A stretch of DNA of 64,000 nucleotides from Rhizobium sp. TH135 (GTDB taxonomy: Bacteria > Pseudomonadota > Alphaproteobacteria > Rhizobiales > Rhizobiaceae): positions 310,001 to 374,000 of the forward strand of contig NZ_PKRP01000003.1 in NCBI RefSeq assembly GCF_002855515.1, in the 5' to 3' direction. Positions 52,811-61,011 of this stretch are shown in pieces. The position numbers were made by a program, and so were the translations under genes. Every line of letters starts with the position of its first letter. Within the stretch, counting starts at the first letter, position 1. The notes below the pieces were generated by a model that made no database searches, was not told where the DNA came from, and saw only the letters and a list, made by a program, of their open reading frames with translations.

Positions 52811-53982
52811 GCGACAAGCCGCTGAAGATCGCCGTGATTGCCGGCGAGGTCTCGGGAGACTTGCTCGGGGCCGATCTCATTGCGCAGCTGAAGGCGATGC
52901 ATCCAGGCCCTGTCGAACTCGTCGGCGTCGGTGGGGATGCGCTCGAGGCGCAAGGGATGAGGTCGCTCTTCGATTTTTCCGAGCTCTCGATCATGGGCGT
53001 CACCCAGGTGCTGTCGAAGCTCCCGCGCCTCATCAAACTGATTTCGTTGACATCTGATGCGATCGTCGAGGCAAAGCCGGATCTGCTGTTGATCGTCGAT
53101 AGCCCGGATTTCACCCATCGCGTGGCAAAGAAGGTGCGGCGCAAGCTGCCGGATCTGCCGGTAGTCAACTATGTGTGCCCCAGCGTCTGGGCCTGGAAGG
53201 AATACCGCGCCAAGGCCATGCTCGACTATGTCGATGCCGTGCTGGCGGTCCTGCCATTCGAGCCCGCCGTCATGCAGCGGCTCGGTGGACCGGAAACCCA
53301 TTTCGTCGGCCATAGACTGTCCAGCCACCCCGATATCCGTCGCATCCGCGAAGCCCGCAAGGCGAGAGCGGTCAAAGGCGAGGAAGAGCCCAAAACCATT
53401 CTACTGTTGCCGGGTTCGCGTGGCAGTGAGATCACCCAGCTCCTGCCGGTCTTCGGGGACGCGATGAAGGAGTTCGTCGCCCGCAACGGCGAGACGCGCT
53501 TCGTGCTGCCCACAGTGGCTCGCCAGGAAGCCCGCGCGCGTGACATCACGCGGGACTGGACCTTGAGGCCCGATATCCTGGTCGGCGACGAGGGAAAGTG
53601 GCGCGCTTTCGAGGAAGCGGACGCCGCGATCGCGGCTTCCGGCACCGTCATCCTGGAGTTGGCGCTTGCCCATGTCCCGGTCGTATCGACCTACAAGGGC
53701 GACTGGATCATCCGGCTGCTCGCCAACCGCATCAAGATCTGGACCGGTGCCCTGCCGAACCTGATTGCGGACTATGCCGTCGTCCCGGAATACTTCAACG
53801 ACGTGCTTCGGCCCGCGAGCCTCGTGCGGTGGGCCGAACGCCTGTCGCTGGACACACCGCAACGTGCAGCGATGCTCAGCGGATATGACGACGTCTGGCG
53901 CAAGCTGCAAACGGAACGGCCAGCCGGTGAAGCCGGCGCGGCCGTGGTTCTCTCCGTCCTGCAAAAGCGCGGAAAGATCTGA
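52807..53982 (+). CDS. lpxB: Lipid-A-disaccharide synthase
   Basis: A 391-residue GT19 glycosyltransferase that joins lipid X to UDP-diacylglucosamine. The N-terminus has IAVIAGEVSGDLLGADLIAQLK, then GVGGDALEAQGMRSLFDFSELSIMG, VNYVCPSVWAWKEYRAK and LLPGSRGSEITQLLPVF. The final conserved glycosyltransferase part is AAIAASGTVILELAL. It is peripheral on the inner membrane. The gene closes the block. The COG0523 gene converges on it with only three bases between stop codons and no terminator in between. Confidence 0.95.
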   Translation: MSDKPLKIAVIAGEVSGDLLGADLIAQLKAMHPGPVELVGVGGDALEAQGMRSLFDFSELSIMGVTQVLSKLPRLIKLISLTSDAIVEAKPDLLLIVDSPDFTHRVAKKVRRKLPDLPVVNYVCPSVWAWKEYRAKAMLDYVDAVLAVLPFEPAVMQRLGGPETHFVGHRLSSHPDIRRIREARKARAVKGEEEPKTILLLPGSRGSEITQLLPVFGDAMKEFVARNGETRFVLPTVARQEARARDITRDWTLRPDILVGDEGKWRAFEEADAAIAASGTVILELALAHVPVVSTYKGDWIIRLLANRIKIWTGALPNLIADYAVVPEYFNDVLRPASLVRWAERLSLDTPQRAAMLSGYDDVWRKLQTERPAGEAGAAVVLSVLQKRGKI

Positions 53983-53985
53983 TCC

Positions 53986-55176
53986 TCAGGCCCAACGGGC
54001 GAAGGGATCGGCAAGGCCCTCCCAGGCCGTCGGCGTGAAAGTTTCTGCTGCAACGAGGCAATCATTCAGCTCCGCCGTGATCTGACGCTGATCCATGGGA
54101 TCGGCACCGATGAAGACGATCTCCTGCCGCCGGTCTCCCCACTCCTGGTCGAGATAGGGTGTCATCGCATTGAGGAAGCCCGGATCGTCGGGCCAGCGAG
54201 ACTTGGGCACCGAGGCCCACCAGAGGCCCATCTTGGTCGTCCTGACGAGTGGGCCGGCCTGACTGAGTTCGCCGACATGATGCGGACGGGTGGCCAGCCA
54301 GAAGAAGCCCTTGGCCCGGATGACGCCCGGCCAGGAACGATCGAGAAAAGCCCGGAAGCGAGTGGGGTCGAACGGTGCGCGGGCGCGGTAGACGAAGGAG
54401 CGGATCCCATATTCTTTTGTTTCCGGAACATGATCCCGGAAGCCGTGCAGTTCCTGGAACCACAGGGGATGCGTCTCGGCCTTGGCAAAATCGAAAAGCC
54501 CGGTCCCGAGGATGTCCTTTGCGGCCACATGGGCAAAGTCGGTCTCGATGATACGGGCATCGGCATTCAACCCCGCGATGATCTTGCGCGCCGCATCGAG
54601 CTGAACCGGGGTGGCTGTGCCGACCTTGTTGAGGATGATCACATCGGCGAATTCGATCTGTTCGACCAGGAGATCAACGAGCGTCCGATTGTCGTTTTCA
54701 CCGGCAGCCTCGCCGCGGTCTGCGAGAAAGTCGCTTGAGGAATAGTCACCGATAAGATTGGCGGCATCCACCACGGTCACCATGGTATCCAGCTGCGCGA
54801 TGTCTGACAGGCTGCGACCCTGTTCATCGCGGAAGTCGAATGTGGTGGCAATCGGTAAGGGCTCGGCAATGCCGGTCGCCTCGATCAGCAGGTAATCGAA
54901 GCGTCCCTGTTCGGCGAGCCCGCGCACCTCGTTCAAAAGGTCGTCGCGCAGCGTGCAACAGATGCAGCCATTGCTCATCTCCACCAATTGCTCCTGCGTG
55001 CGCGACAGAGCTGCATCCCCGCCACGCACCAGCGCCGCATCGATATTCACCTCACTCATGTCGTTGACGATGACGGCGACACGCAAGCCGTCGCGATTGG
55101 CGAGAACATGGTTGAGCAAGGTCGTCTTGCCGGCACCCAGAAATCCGGACAGGACGGTCACGGGAAGCTTCTTCAT
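53986..55176 (-). CDS. COG0523 GTPase, probable zinc chaperone
   Basis: A 396-residue G3E-family GTPase related to CobW, YciC and ZigA. Walker [10 protein letters not shown] at residues 11-19, the metal-binding CICC at 71-74, [10 protein letters not shown] near 100 and the G-protein NKVG near 200 are present. The C-terminal CobW_C domain follows. The ATG at 55176 is preferred to that at 55188 because GGAG lies six bases before it and a Zur-like operator begins directly beyond 55188. The adjacent znu/zur genes and this operator indicate expression at low zinc. It probably supplies zinc to client enzymes. Confidence 0.88.
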   Translation of the reverse strand: MKKLPVTVLSGFLGAGKTTLLNHVLANRDGLRVAVIVNDMSEVNIDAALVRGGDAALSRTQEQLVEMSNGCICCTLRDDLLNEVRGLAEQGRFDYLLIEATGIAEPLPIATTFDFRDEQGRSLSDIAQLDTMVTVVDAANLIGDYSSSDFLADRGEAAGENDNRTLVDLLVEQIEFADVIILNKVGTATPVQLDAARKIIAGLNADARIIETDFAHVAAKDILGTGLFDFAKAETHPLWFQELHGFRDHVPETKEYGIRSFVYRARAPFDPTRFRAFLDRSWPGVIRAKGFFWLATRPHHVGELSQAGPLVRTTKMGLWWASVPKSRWPDDPGFLNAMTPYLDQEWGDRRQEIVFIGADPMDQRQITAELNDCLVAAETFTPTAWEGLADPFARWA

Positions 55177-55188
55177 GAGAGACTCCAT

Positions 55189-55206
55189 TTAATGTAATAA
55201 CATAAC
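55189..55206 (-). promoter_or_regulatory. Zur-like operator upstream of the COG0523 gene
   Basis: On the minus strand the site reads GTTATGTTATTACATTAA, close to a palindrome and similar to two sites between znuA and znuC that also start GTTATG. Its position just before the ribosome site would block transcription when zinc is plentiful. Confidence 0.65.
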
Positions 55207-55218
55207 AACAGATGATCT

Positions 55219-55249
55219 AAAAAAGGCGGAACCGAAGTCCCGCCTTTTT
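55219..55249 (-). terminator. Terminator of znuA
   Basis: AAAAAGGCGG (55220-55229) pairs with CCGCCTTTTT (55240-55249). The A and T runs make a working terminator on the minus strand just after the znuA stop codon and before the COG0523 promoter. Confidence 0.85.
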
Positions 55250-55269
55250 CGCCCGGGGGAGGGATCAGA

Positions 55270-56376
55270 TTACTGCGAGAGGCAGGTGCTCATCGATGTC
55301 GAGAGATTGCGCATCAACTGGCCATAGAGACCTGGTCCAGCCTCCAGCGCACCGCCCTCGGGATCGAGCACGCCGGACTTCGCCTGCGTGCCTTCGGTAA
55401 CGACGCTGATCAGCTTCGGCTCGAACTGCGGCTCGGCGAATACGCAAGCCGCTCCGAGTTCCTCGATCTTTGCGTGAATGGTAGACAGCCGCTCGGCGCC
55501 CGGCATGGTTTCCGGGCTGACGGTCACAGAACCGGCCACCCGCACGCCATAACGCTTTTCGAAATATTGGTAGGCATCGTGGAAGACGATGAAGGGCTTC
55601 TCCAGCACCGGCTTCAGCTGCGCTGCAATCTCCGTGTCGAGCGCATCGATCTCGGCATTGAGGGTCGTGAGATTGGCTTCGTATGCTGCCTTATTTGCCG
55701 GATCGGCATCACCAAGGCTTTTCGCGATTTCAGCCGCCATCGCCTTGGCATTGCTGGGGTCGAGCCAGAGATGCATGTCGGTGCCGCCATGCTCGTGCTC
55801 ATCGTGATCATGACCCTCATGGGCATGATCCTCGTGCCCGTTGACCTCACCGGCGGCAGCGGCGTCTTCCGCCCCGTGGTCGTGCCCGTGATCATCGGCG
55901 TGTTCGGCCTTGGCATGATCGTCATGGCCGGCTTCTTCGGCGCCATGATCATGCGCATGGTCATCAGCGCCTTCGCCGGCCTCGGCATGGTCACCATGGT
56001 CGTGACCCTCAAAGGCACCGCCTTCGCGGAACGGCAGCTTGGTCAGGCCCGGCGCGTCTTCGAGCTCCACCACCTTGGCATTCTTCGGCAAAGCCTCGAG
56101 AGGCTTATCCAGGAAGGCTTCGAGACCAGGGCCCACCCAGAAAACGACGTCGGCATTTTCGAGTGCCCGGGCGTTGGACGGCTTCAGCGTATAGGTATGC
56201 GGGGAGGCGGCACCCTCGACGATCAGCGACGGTTCGCCGACACCCTTCATGATCGAAGCGACGAGCGAGTGGATAGGCTTGATCGAGACCACGACGTCAG
56301 GCGCTGCCATCGCGAAAGCGGGCGACAGGAAAAGCAGCGCCGTGGAGGCAGCCAGTCCGAGGCGATAGCGGGTCAT
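55270..56376 (-). CDS. znuA: Zinc ABC transporter, periplasmic zinc-binding protein
   Basis: A 368-residue metal-binding protein. The signal peptide is about residues 1-24 (ending FAMAA). The first zinc ligand is H60 (ASPHTYTL). A very His/Asp-rich loop spans about 125-196, with more than 20 histidines, followed by H202 (DMHLWLDP) and a further ligand in FIVFHDAYQYF. Long His loops are typical of ZnuA and may store or sense zinc. AGGAGC lies ahead of the ATG at 56376. It is divergent from znuC with 100 bp carrying two Zur-like sites, and ends in a terminator. Confidence 0.95.
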   Translation of the reverse strand: MTRYRLGLAASTALLFLSPAFAMAAPDVVVSIKPIHSLVASIMKGVGEPSLIVEGAASPHTYTLKPSNARALENADVVFWVGPGLEAFLDKPLEALPKNAKVVELEDAPGLTKLPFREGGAFEGHDHGDHAEAGEGADDHAHDHGAEEAGHDDHAKAEHADDHGHDHGAEDAAAAGEVNGHEDHAHEGHDHDEHEHGGTDMHLWLDPSNAKAMAAEIAKSLGDADPANKAAYEANLTTLNAEIDALDTEIAAQLKPVLEKPFIVFHDAYQYFEKRYGVRVAGSVTVSPETMPGAERLSTIHAKIEELGAACVFAEPQFEPKLISVVTEGTQAKSGVLDPEGGALEAGPGLYGQLMRNLSTSMSTCLSQ

Positions 56377-56394
56377 ACAATGCTCCTGAGGGTG

Positions 56395-56416
56395 GTTATG
56401 TAATACTATTACTTAA
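56395..56416. promoter_or_regulatory. Zur-like operator, znuA side
   Basis: GTTATGTAATACTATTACTTAA contains the perfect inverted repeat GTAATA-C-TATTAC (56400-56412). It lies 19 bases upstream of the znuA start codon. Confidence 0.6.
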
Positions 56417-56420
56417 GTTG

Positions 56421-56435
56421 CGTTATGCTATAACG
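56421..56435. promoter_or_regulatory. Zur-like operator, znuC side
   Basis: A perfect 15-base inverted repeat CGTTAT-GCT-ATAACG lies 41 bases ahead of the znuC start codon. Like the other two sites it begins with GTTATG. Confidence 0.65.
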
Positions 56436-56476
56436 TGTGGCATAGGAGGTGGCAACATCAAAATCTCGAGAAACCT

Positions 56477-57364
56477 ATGAATGCCATGAAATCACGGGAG
56501 GCCGCACCGCTGGTGTCACTCACCGGCGCTGGTGTCTACCGAAACGGCCGTTGGCTCGTGCGCGGGGTCGATTTCTCCGTGCGCCCCGGTGAGATCGTCA
56601 CTTTGATCGGCCCCAACGGGTCCGGCAAGTCGACGAGCGCCAAGATGGCGATCGGGGTGACCAAGGCGGACGAGGGCAGGGTGGAGCGCAAGCCCGGCCT
56701 GCGCGTCGGTTACGTGCCACAGCGCCTCTCCGTGGACTGGACCATGCCGCTGACGGTCCGCCGCCTGATGACCCTGACGGCACCCTTGTCCTCCGCTGAA
56801 GTGAATACGGCACTCGAAGCTGTTGGCATCGCGCATCTTGCCGGTGCAGAGGTCCAGCACCTGTCGGGTGGGGAATTCCAGCGGGCCCTGCTCGCCCGTG
56901 CCATGGCCCGCAAGCCCGATATTCTCGTTCTCGACGAACCCGTCCAGGGCGTTGATTTCTCCGGTGAGATCGCGCTCTACGACCTCATCACATCCATCCG
57001 CAATTCGACCGGTTGCGGCATTCTTCTGATCTCGCATGACCTGCATGTGGTGATGGCGGAAACCGATACGGTCATCTGTCTCAACGGCCATGTCTGCTGC
57101 CGGGGAACCCCGGCGGCGGTCAGCCAAAGCCCGGAATACATGCGGCTCTTCGGCGCCAAGGCTGCACAGACGCTCGCGGTCTACAGCCACGACCACGATC
57201 ACACACATCTGCCCGATGGGCGCGTCCAGCACGCCGATGGCAGCGTGACCGATCACTGCCATCCCGAAGACGGGCACCACCATCACGACCACCATGGCCA
57301 CGATCACCATGATGGCCATGACCATGGGCCCCACAAGAACCGGGAGCACGATCATGCTGGATGA
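56477..57364 (+). CDS. znuC: Zinc ABC transporter, ATP-binding protein with His-rich tail
   Basis: A 295-residue ABC ATPase. Walker A GPNGSGKST is at residues 45-53, the signature LSGGEFQR near 138, Walker B ILVLDEPVQGVD near 160 and the switch histidine in LLISHDLHVV near 192. The last 60 residues form an unusual tail packed with His and Asp (for example DGHHHHDHHGHDHHDGHDHG), which may bind zinc at the cytoplasmic side. The ATG at 56477 is chosen; a second ATG lies three codons later. It overlaps znuB by 11 bases. Confidence 0.94.
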   Translation: MNAMKSREAAPLVSLTGAGVYRNGRWLVRGVDFSVRPGEIVTLIGPNGSGKSTSAKMAIGVTKADEGRVERKPGLRVGYVPQRLSVDWTMPLTVRRLMTLTAPLSSAEVNTALEAVGIAHLAGAEVQHLSGGEFQRALLARAMARKPDILVLDEPVQGVDFSGEIALYDLITSIRNSTGCGILLISHDLHVVMAETDTVICLNGHVCCRGTPAAVSQSPEYMRLFGAKAAQTLAVYSHDHDHTHLPDGRVQHADGSVTDHCHPEDGHHHHDHHGHDHHDGHDHGPHKNREHDHAG

Positions 57365-58169
57365 CTTCTTCGTCCGCGCCATGCTCGCCGGTGTCGGACT
57401 TGCTCTCACGACCGGTCCGCTCGGCTGTTTCGTCATCTGGCGGCGCATGGCCTATTTCGGCGACACGATGGCCCATTCGGCCCTGCTGGGCGTGGCACTT
57501 TCGCTCTTCTTCTCGCTGAACCTGATGGTCAGCGTCTTCGTTGTCGCGGCACTCGTCTCGCTGATCCTGATCGTTCTCCAGAAGCGCCAGGGTCTCTCTG
57601 CCGATGCCCTGCTCGGCATCCTCAGCCACGCCACATTGGCGATCGGCCTTGTTATGGTCGCCTTCATGACCTGGGTCCGCTTCGACCTCATCGCCTTCCT
57701 CTTCGGCGACATTCTGGCGGTAACACCGACCGACGTCGCCATCGTCTGGATCGGTGGCCTCGTGGTGGTGGCGATCATTGCCTGGCTCTGGCGGCCCCTG
57801 CTGGCCGGGACAGTCAATGTCGAACTCGCTGAAGCCGAGGGTATGCAGCCCGAACGCGCGCGGCTGATCTTCATGCTCCTGATGGCCCTGGTCATTGCGA
57901 TCGCAATGAAGATTGTCGGCATCATGCTGATCACGTCTCTGTTGATCATCCCGGCTGCTGCCGCCCGACGCTTTGCGACGACGCCGGAAGTCATGGCAGT
58001 GCTTGCCTCGGTGATCGGCGCCGTGGCCGTCGTCATGGGCCTCTTCGGCTCGCTGACCTACGACACGCCGTCCGGACCGTCGATCGTGGTTGCTGCACTC
58101 CTGCTCTTCATCATCAGCCTGCTGCCTCGACCGGGCGCCAGGACAACCGACCTTCGCTCGAGGGGCTGA
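57354..58169 (+). CDS. znuB: Zinc ABC transporter, permease
   Basis: A 271-residue inner-membrane permease of the ABC-3 family with about eight helices. It starts DDFFVRAMLAGVGLALTTGPLGCFVIWRRMAYFGDTMAHSALLG, the conserved ABC-3 N-terminus, and the last helices contain GIMLITSLLIIPAAAARR. The ATG at 57354 has CGGGAG upstream and lies within the end of znuC. It forms the zinc uptake channel with ZnuA and ZnuC. zur follows after four bases, so znuCB-zur is one operon. Confidence 0.94.
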   Translation: MLDDFFVRAMLAGVGLALTTGPLGCFVIWRRMAYFGDTMAHSALLGVALSLFFSLNLMVSVFVVAALVSLILIVLQKRQGLSADALLGILSHATLAIGLVMVAFMTWVRFDLIAFLFGDILAVTPTDVAIVWIGGLVVVAIIAWLWRPLLAGTVNVELAEAEGMQPERARLIFMLLMALVIAIAMKIVGIMLITSLLIIPAAAARRFATTPEVMAVLASVIGAVAVVMGLFGSLTYDTPSGPSIVVAALLLFIISLLPRPGARTTDLRSRG

Positions 58170-58173
58170 ACCC

Positions 58174-58581
58174 ATGACCAAGACCGATCTCACACGCAAT
58201 CAGTCCCTCGTCTTCGACGCCCTCGTCGGCAGCGACGGACCGCTCTCGGCCTACACCCTGCTCGACCGCTTGCGGGAGCACGGCTTCCGCGCACCGCTGC
58301 AGGTCTACCGGGCGCTCGACAAGCTGGTCGAATTCGGCATGGTCCATCGCTTGGAAAGCCTGAACGCCTTCGTCGCCTGTGCGCATCCTCATGACGGCTG
58401 CTCGGGACATGGCACGGTCGCCTTCATGATCTGCAACAAGTGCGGACATGTGACGGAATTCCACGACCACGACGTGGACCACCGGCTGGAAACCATCACC
58501 CGTGGCCGCAGCTTCAAGCCGGAAAAGACGACGATCGAGATCAGGGGATTTTGTGCGACCTGTGCGGAAATTGCTACCTGA
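58174..58581 (+). CDS. zur: Zinc uptake regulator Zur (Fur family)
   Basis: A 135-residue Fur-family repressor. The N-terminal winged helix includes LTRNQSLVFDALVGSDGPLSAYTLLDRLREHGFRAPLQVYRALDKLVEFGMVHR. The structural zinc is held by C87, C90, C127 and C130; other ligands are in the segment HPHDGC near 71-76 and HDHDVDH near 97-103. It should repress znuA, znuCB-zur and the COG0523 gene when zinc is sufficient, through the sites at 55189, 56395 and 56421. The ATG at 58174 lies four bases after znuB, so it is autoregulated. Confidence 0.93.
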   Translation: MTKTDLTRNQSLVFDALVGSDGPLSAYTLLDRLREHGFRAPLQVYRALDKLVEFGMVHRLESLNAFVACAHPHDGCSGHGTVAFMICNKCGHVTEFHDHDVDHRLETITRGRSFKPEKTTIEIRGFCATCAEIAT

Positions 58582-58590
58582 CGGCAGCGC

Positions 58591-59118
58591 TCACAGTGGC
58601 TGCAGGTCCGCCGCAAATCGGCGCCAGTTGCGCACATAGTTTTCCGCCGACAGTCTGAGCCGCGCAACGGCCACCTCGTCGAGGGTACGGACGACACGGG
58701 CGGGGGAGCCGACGATCAGGGATTTGTCCGGAAAGTTTTTTCCTTCCGTGATAAGCGCATTGGCCCCGACCAGGCAGTTATTGCCGATCCGAGCGCCGTT
58801 CAGGACGGTTGCGCCCATGCCGATAAGCGAGTTGTTGCCGATCGTGCAGCCATGAATGATCGCGTGGTGGCCGATGGTGCAGCCCTCGCCGATCGTGACG
58901 CCTTTACCTGGATCGGTATGCACCATCACGCCGTCCTGGATATTGGTGCCGGCACCGATCAAAATCGAATCATTGTCGCCCCGCAGAACCGCCCCGAACC
59001 AGATGCCGACATCTTCGCCGAGCTGCACGTCGCCGATGACCTGGGCATCCGGCGCGATCCAGTAGCTTCCGGCGCCCGGCAGTTTCGGCACCCTGTCTCC
59101 GAGACGGTAGAGCGGCAT
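58591..59118 (-). CDS. Gamma-class carbonic anhydrase family protein
   Basis: A 175-residue left-handed beta-helix protein of the gamma-carbonic anhydrase/YrdA group. Metal-binding histidines are H67 (MVHTDPG), H84 or H85 (IGHHAIIHG) and H89, as in active enzymes. GVWFGAVLRGDND-like GIWFGAVLRGDNDSILIG and NIQDGVMVHTD are characteristic. Whether it hydrates CO2 is not proven for most members. It is the last gene of a minus-strand set after the carboxypeptidase and a 90-residue protein, and it converges on zur. Confidence 0.9.
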   Translation of the reverse strand: MPLYRLGDRVPKLPGAGSYWIAPDAQVIGDVQLGEDVGIWFGAVLRGDNDSILIGAGTNIQDGVMVHTDPGKGVTIGEGCTIGHHAIIHGCTIGNNSLIGMGATVLNGARIGNNCLVGANALITEGKNFPDKSLIVGSPARVVRTLDEVAVARLRLSAENYVRNWRRFAADLQPL

Positions 59119-59134
59119 CGGCGGATCCGTCTGT

Positions 59135-59407
59135 TCAGCGCAGGCGCATGATGACCGGGAAGCGTCCGGCCTGAGACGTCACGTGGAGATGGATGCTGGC
59201 TTCGGGTTGGGAATAACGCCAGGCCCGGGCGCCGTGAGAGAGCAGAAGCCCGATCAGGTCCTTGGTCTTCGAGCGCTTTTCGCGAAGCCCCAGATCGGCA
59301 AGGCGGTAGGCTGCCTCGTGCAAGGGGTGCAGCACACCGCTCGAAGGCGACAGGCCGCTATTGTCCTGACCATCCACCGGTTGATGTCGGAAGTCTTTCG
59401 TTGCCAT
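59135..59407 (-). CDS. 90-residue protein of unknown function
   Basis: A 90-residue, basic, soluble protein: LHEAAYRLADLGLREKRSKTKDLIGLLLSHGARAWRYSQPEASIHLHVTSQAGRFPVIMRL. It has no cysteine, signal or membrane helix, and the middle appears helical. I do not recognise the family. The ATG at 59407 is preferred to earlier codons in frame because GAGGAATACGG lies before it. It starts 47 bp after the carboxypeptidase gene and ends 16 bp before the carbonic anhydrase gene, so it is probably co-transcribed with both. Confidence 0.6.
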   Translation of the reverse strand: MATKDFRHQPVDGQDNSGLSPSSGVLHPLHEAAYRLADLGLREKRSKTKDLIGLLLSHGARAWRYSQPEASIHLHVTSQAGRFPVIMRLR

Positions 59408-59454
59408 TCCGTATTCCTCGTAAACAGTACAAATCGAGGTTTCGGGTGACCGTG

Positions 59455-60918
59455 TTACTGGGCAGCTGCCCAGCAACCGATTCCCTTCTTCTTCAGGGCG
59501 TTACATGCATTCACCGCGTCCTTCTGTTCGTCGAAGCCGCCAAAACGGGCGCGGTAGATCTGCTGGGCACCATCGCCATAGGCGACAGTGAAGGGGGTGG
59601 CGGAACGCAATACCTTTCCGCCTTTTTCCTGCGCGTTGCGCAAGAGATCCATGGCCAAGTCCTTGTTGGGTGACGTGCCGATCTGCACGACCCAGCCCGA
59701 GCTCGGCGTGGTTGATGCAGTCGTGACCGCATCGACGTCCGGCGGCATTGTAGAGGCTGCGGCGACCGACTGCGTGGGCGCCGCTGGCGCGATGGCAGCA
59801 CCGGAATCCGGCATGTAGGCAGGCGCAGGCTGCGGAACAGGCACCGCCGGCGTGGCGCTGGGGGCAACGGGACGCATTGTCTCGAGTGCGGCACTCGCAG
59901 CATTGCCTGCCGGTGATGCGGCATAGGCCTGTGCCACACCGCTATAACGAACGGTCGGCAGCGGACCGGTCTGCGGCAGGCTCGGAACATTGCCGCCGCC
60001 AAGCGACGCTGTTGCCTGAGCAGGCGCGACCGAGGTGTCGTTCTTGACGATGAGGTTGCCACCACCGCGGCTCGAAGATGCAGCCGGCAGATAACGCTGC
60101 ACGAGATTGGTCATCTGCGCATTGCGGCGAGCACCGGATGTTGCGCCGAGCACGACGGCGACGATAGAACGACCATCTGCCTGTGCCGAGGTCGCGAGGT
60201 TATAGCCGGCAGCGCGGGTATAACCCGTCTTGATACCGTCAACGCCGCGAACCTGGCCGAGCAGGCGGTTGTGATTGCCGATCGTCTGCTTGCCGAAGCG
60301 GAAGCTGCGGGTGGAGAAATAGCCGTAATACTGGGGGAAGTGCTGGCGAAGGGCGATGCTGAGGCGAGCCTGATCACGTGCCGTCGTCATCTGTGCCGTA
60401 TTCGGCAGGCCGTGCGCATTGCGATAGGTCGTCTTGGTCATTCCGAGGCTGCGGGCCTTGGAGGTCATCATCTGCGCGAAACGCTGCTCCGAGCCGCCGA
60501 GAGATTCGGCAAGAGCTGTGGCAACGTCGTTCGCAGAGCGGGTGACCAGCGCCATGATGCCTTGCTCGACGGTGATGCTGCGCCCAGTGCCAACGCCCAG
60601 CTTGGACGGCGGCTCCTTGGCGGCATTTGCCGAGAACGGGACCTTGCTGTTGAGCGAAATCTTGCCGGCCTCAAGCGCTTCGAAGACCATGTATAGGGTC
60701 ATCATCTTGGTAAGCGAGGCTGGATAACGCAGGCTGTCGGCGTTCTCACTATAGAGAACCTTGCCCGTCTTGGCATCGATCACGATGCCTGCATATTTCG
60801 GGTTGGCCTGTGCGACGCTGACGGCAGCGACACTCGCCACGAGGACCGCAAACAGCGTGAGGACAAGCCGGCGAAGAACGGCTGCGACGTTGAAGCTTCC
60901 CAAAACTTTATGCACCAC
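59455..60918 (-). CDS. D-alanyl-D-alanine carboxypeptidase with C-terminal SPOR domain
   Basis: A 487-residue penicillin-binding protein of the S11 (DacA/DacF-like) type. The signal peptide ends near residue 38 (VSVAQANP). The active-site motifs are S68-L-T-K71, S128-A-N130 and K230-T-G232. A Pro/Ala-rich linker of about 130 residues follows, and a SPOR domain (WVVQIGTSPNKDLAMDLLRNAQEKGG, then YRARFGGFDEQKDAVNACNALKKKG) closes the protein and should target denuded septal glycan. It trims peptidoglycan stem peptides in the periplasm. The start appears to be GTG at 60918, or the GTG one codon later; no ATG is near. Confidence 0.93.
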   Translation of the reverse strand: MVHKVLGSFNVAAVLRRLVLTLFAVLVASVAAVSVAQANPKYAGIVIDAKTGKVLYSENADSLRYPASLTKMMTLYMVFEALEAGKISLNSKVPFSANAAKEPPSKLGVGTGRSITVEQGIMALVTRSANDVATALAESLGGSEQRFAQMMTSKARSLGMTKTTYRNAHGLPNTAQMTTARDQARLSIALRQHFPQYYGYFSTRSFRFGKQTIGNHNRLLGQVRGVDGIKTGYTRAAGYNLATSAQADGRSIVAVVLGATSGARRNAQMTNLVQRYLPAASSSRGGGNLIVKNDTSVAPAQATASLGGGNVPSLPQTGPLPTVRYSGVAQAYAASPAGNAASAALETMRPVAPSATPAVPVPQPAPAYMPDSGAAIAPAAPTQSVAAASTMPPDVDAVTTASTTPSSGWVVQIGTSPNKDLAMDLLRNAQEKGGKVLRSATPFTVAYGDGAQQIYRARFGGFDEQKDAVNACNALKKKGIGCWAAAQ

Positions 60919-61011
60919 GATACTCTTTTAATCTAGCAATTGACGACAGGGCGCTCTCCCCCAATCGCGACCATCTCGAGGGACCCTACGGAATTAGCCT
61001 TACCAAGAGGT

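Noticed and set aside
57120..58199. His/Asp-rich 359-codon frame antisense to znuB
   Set aside because: Produced by reading the znuC tail and znuB backwards; znuB is certain.
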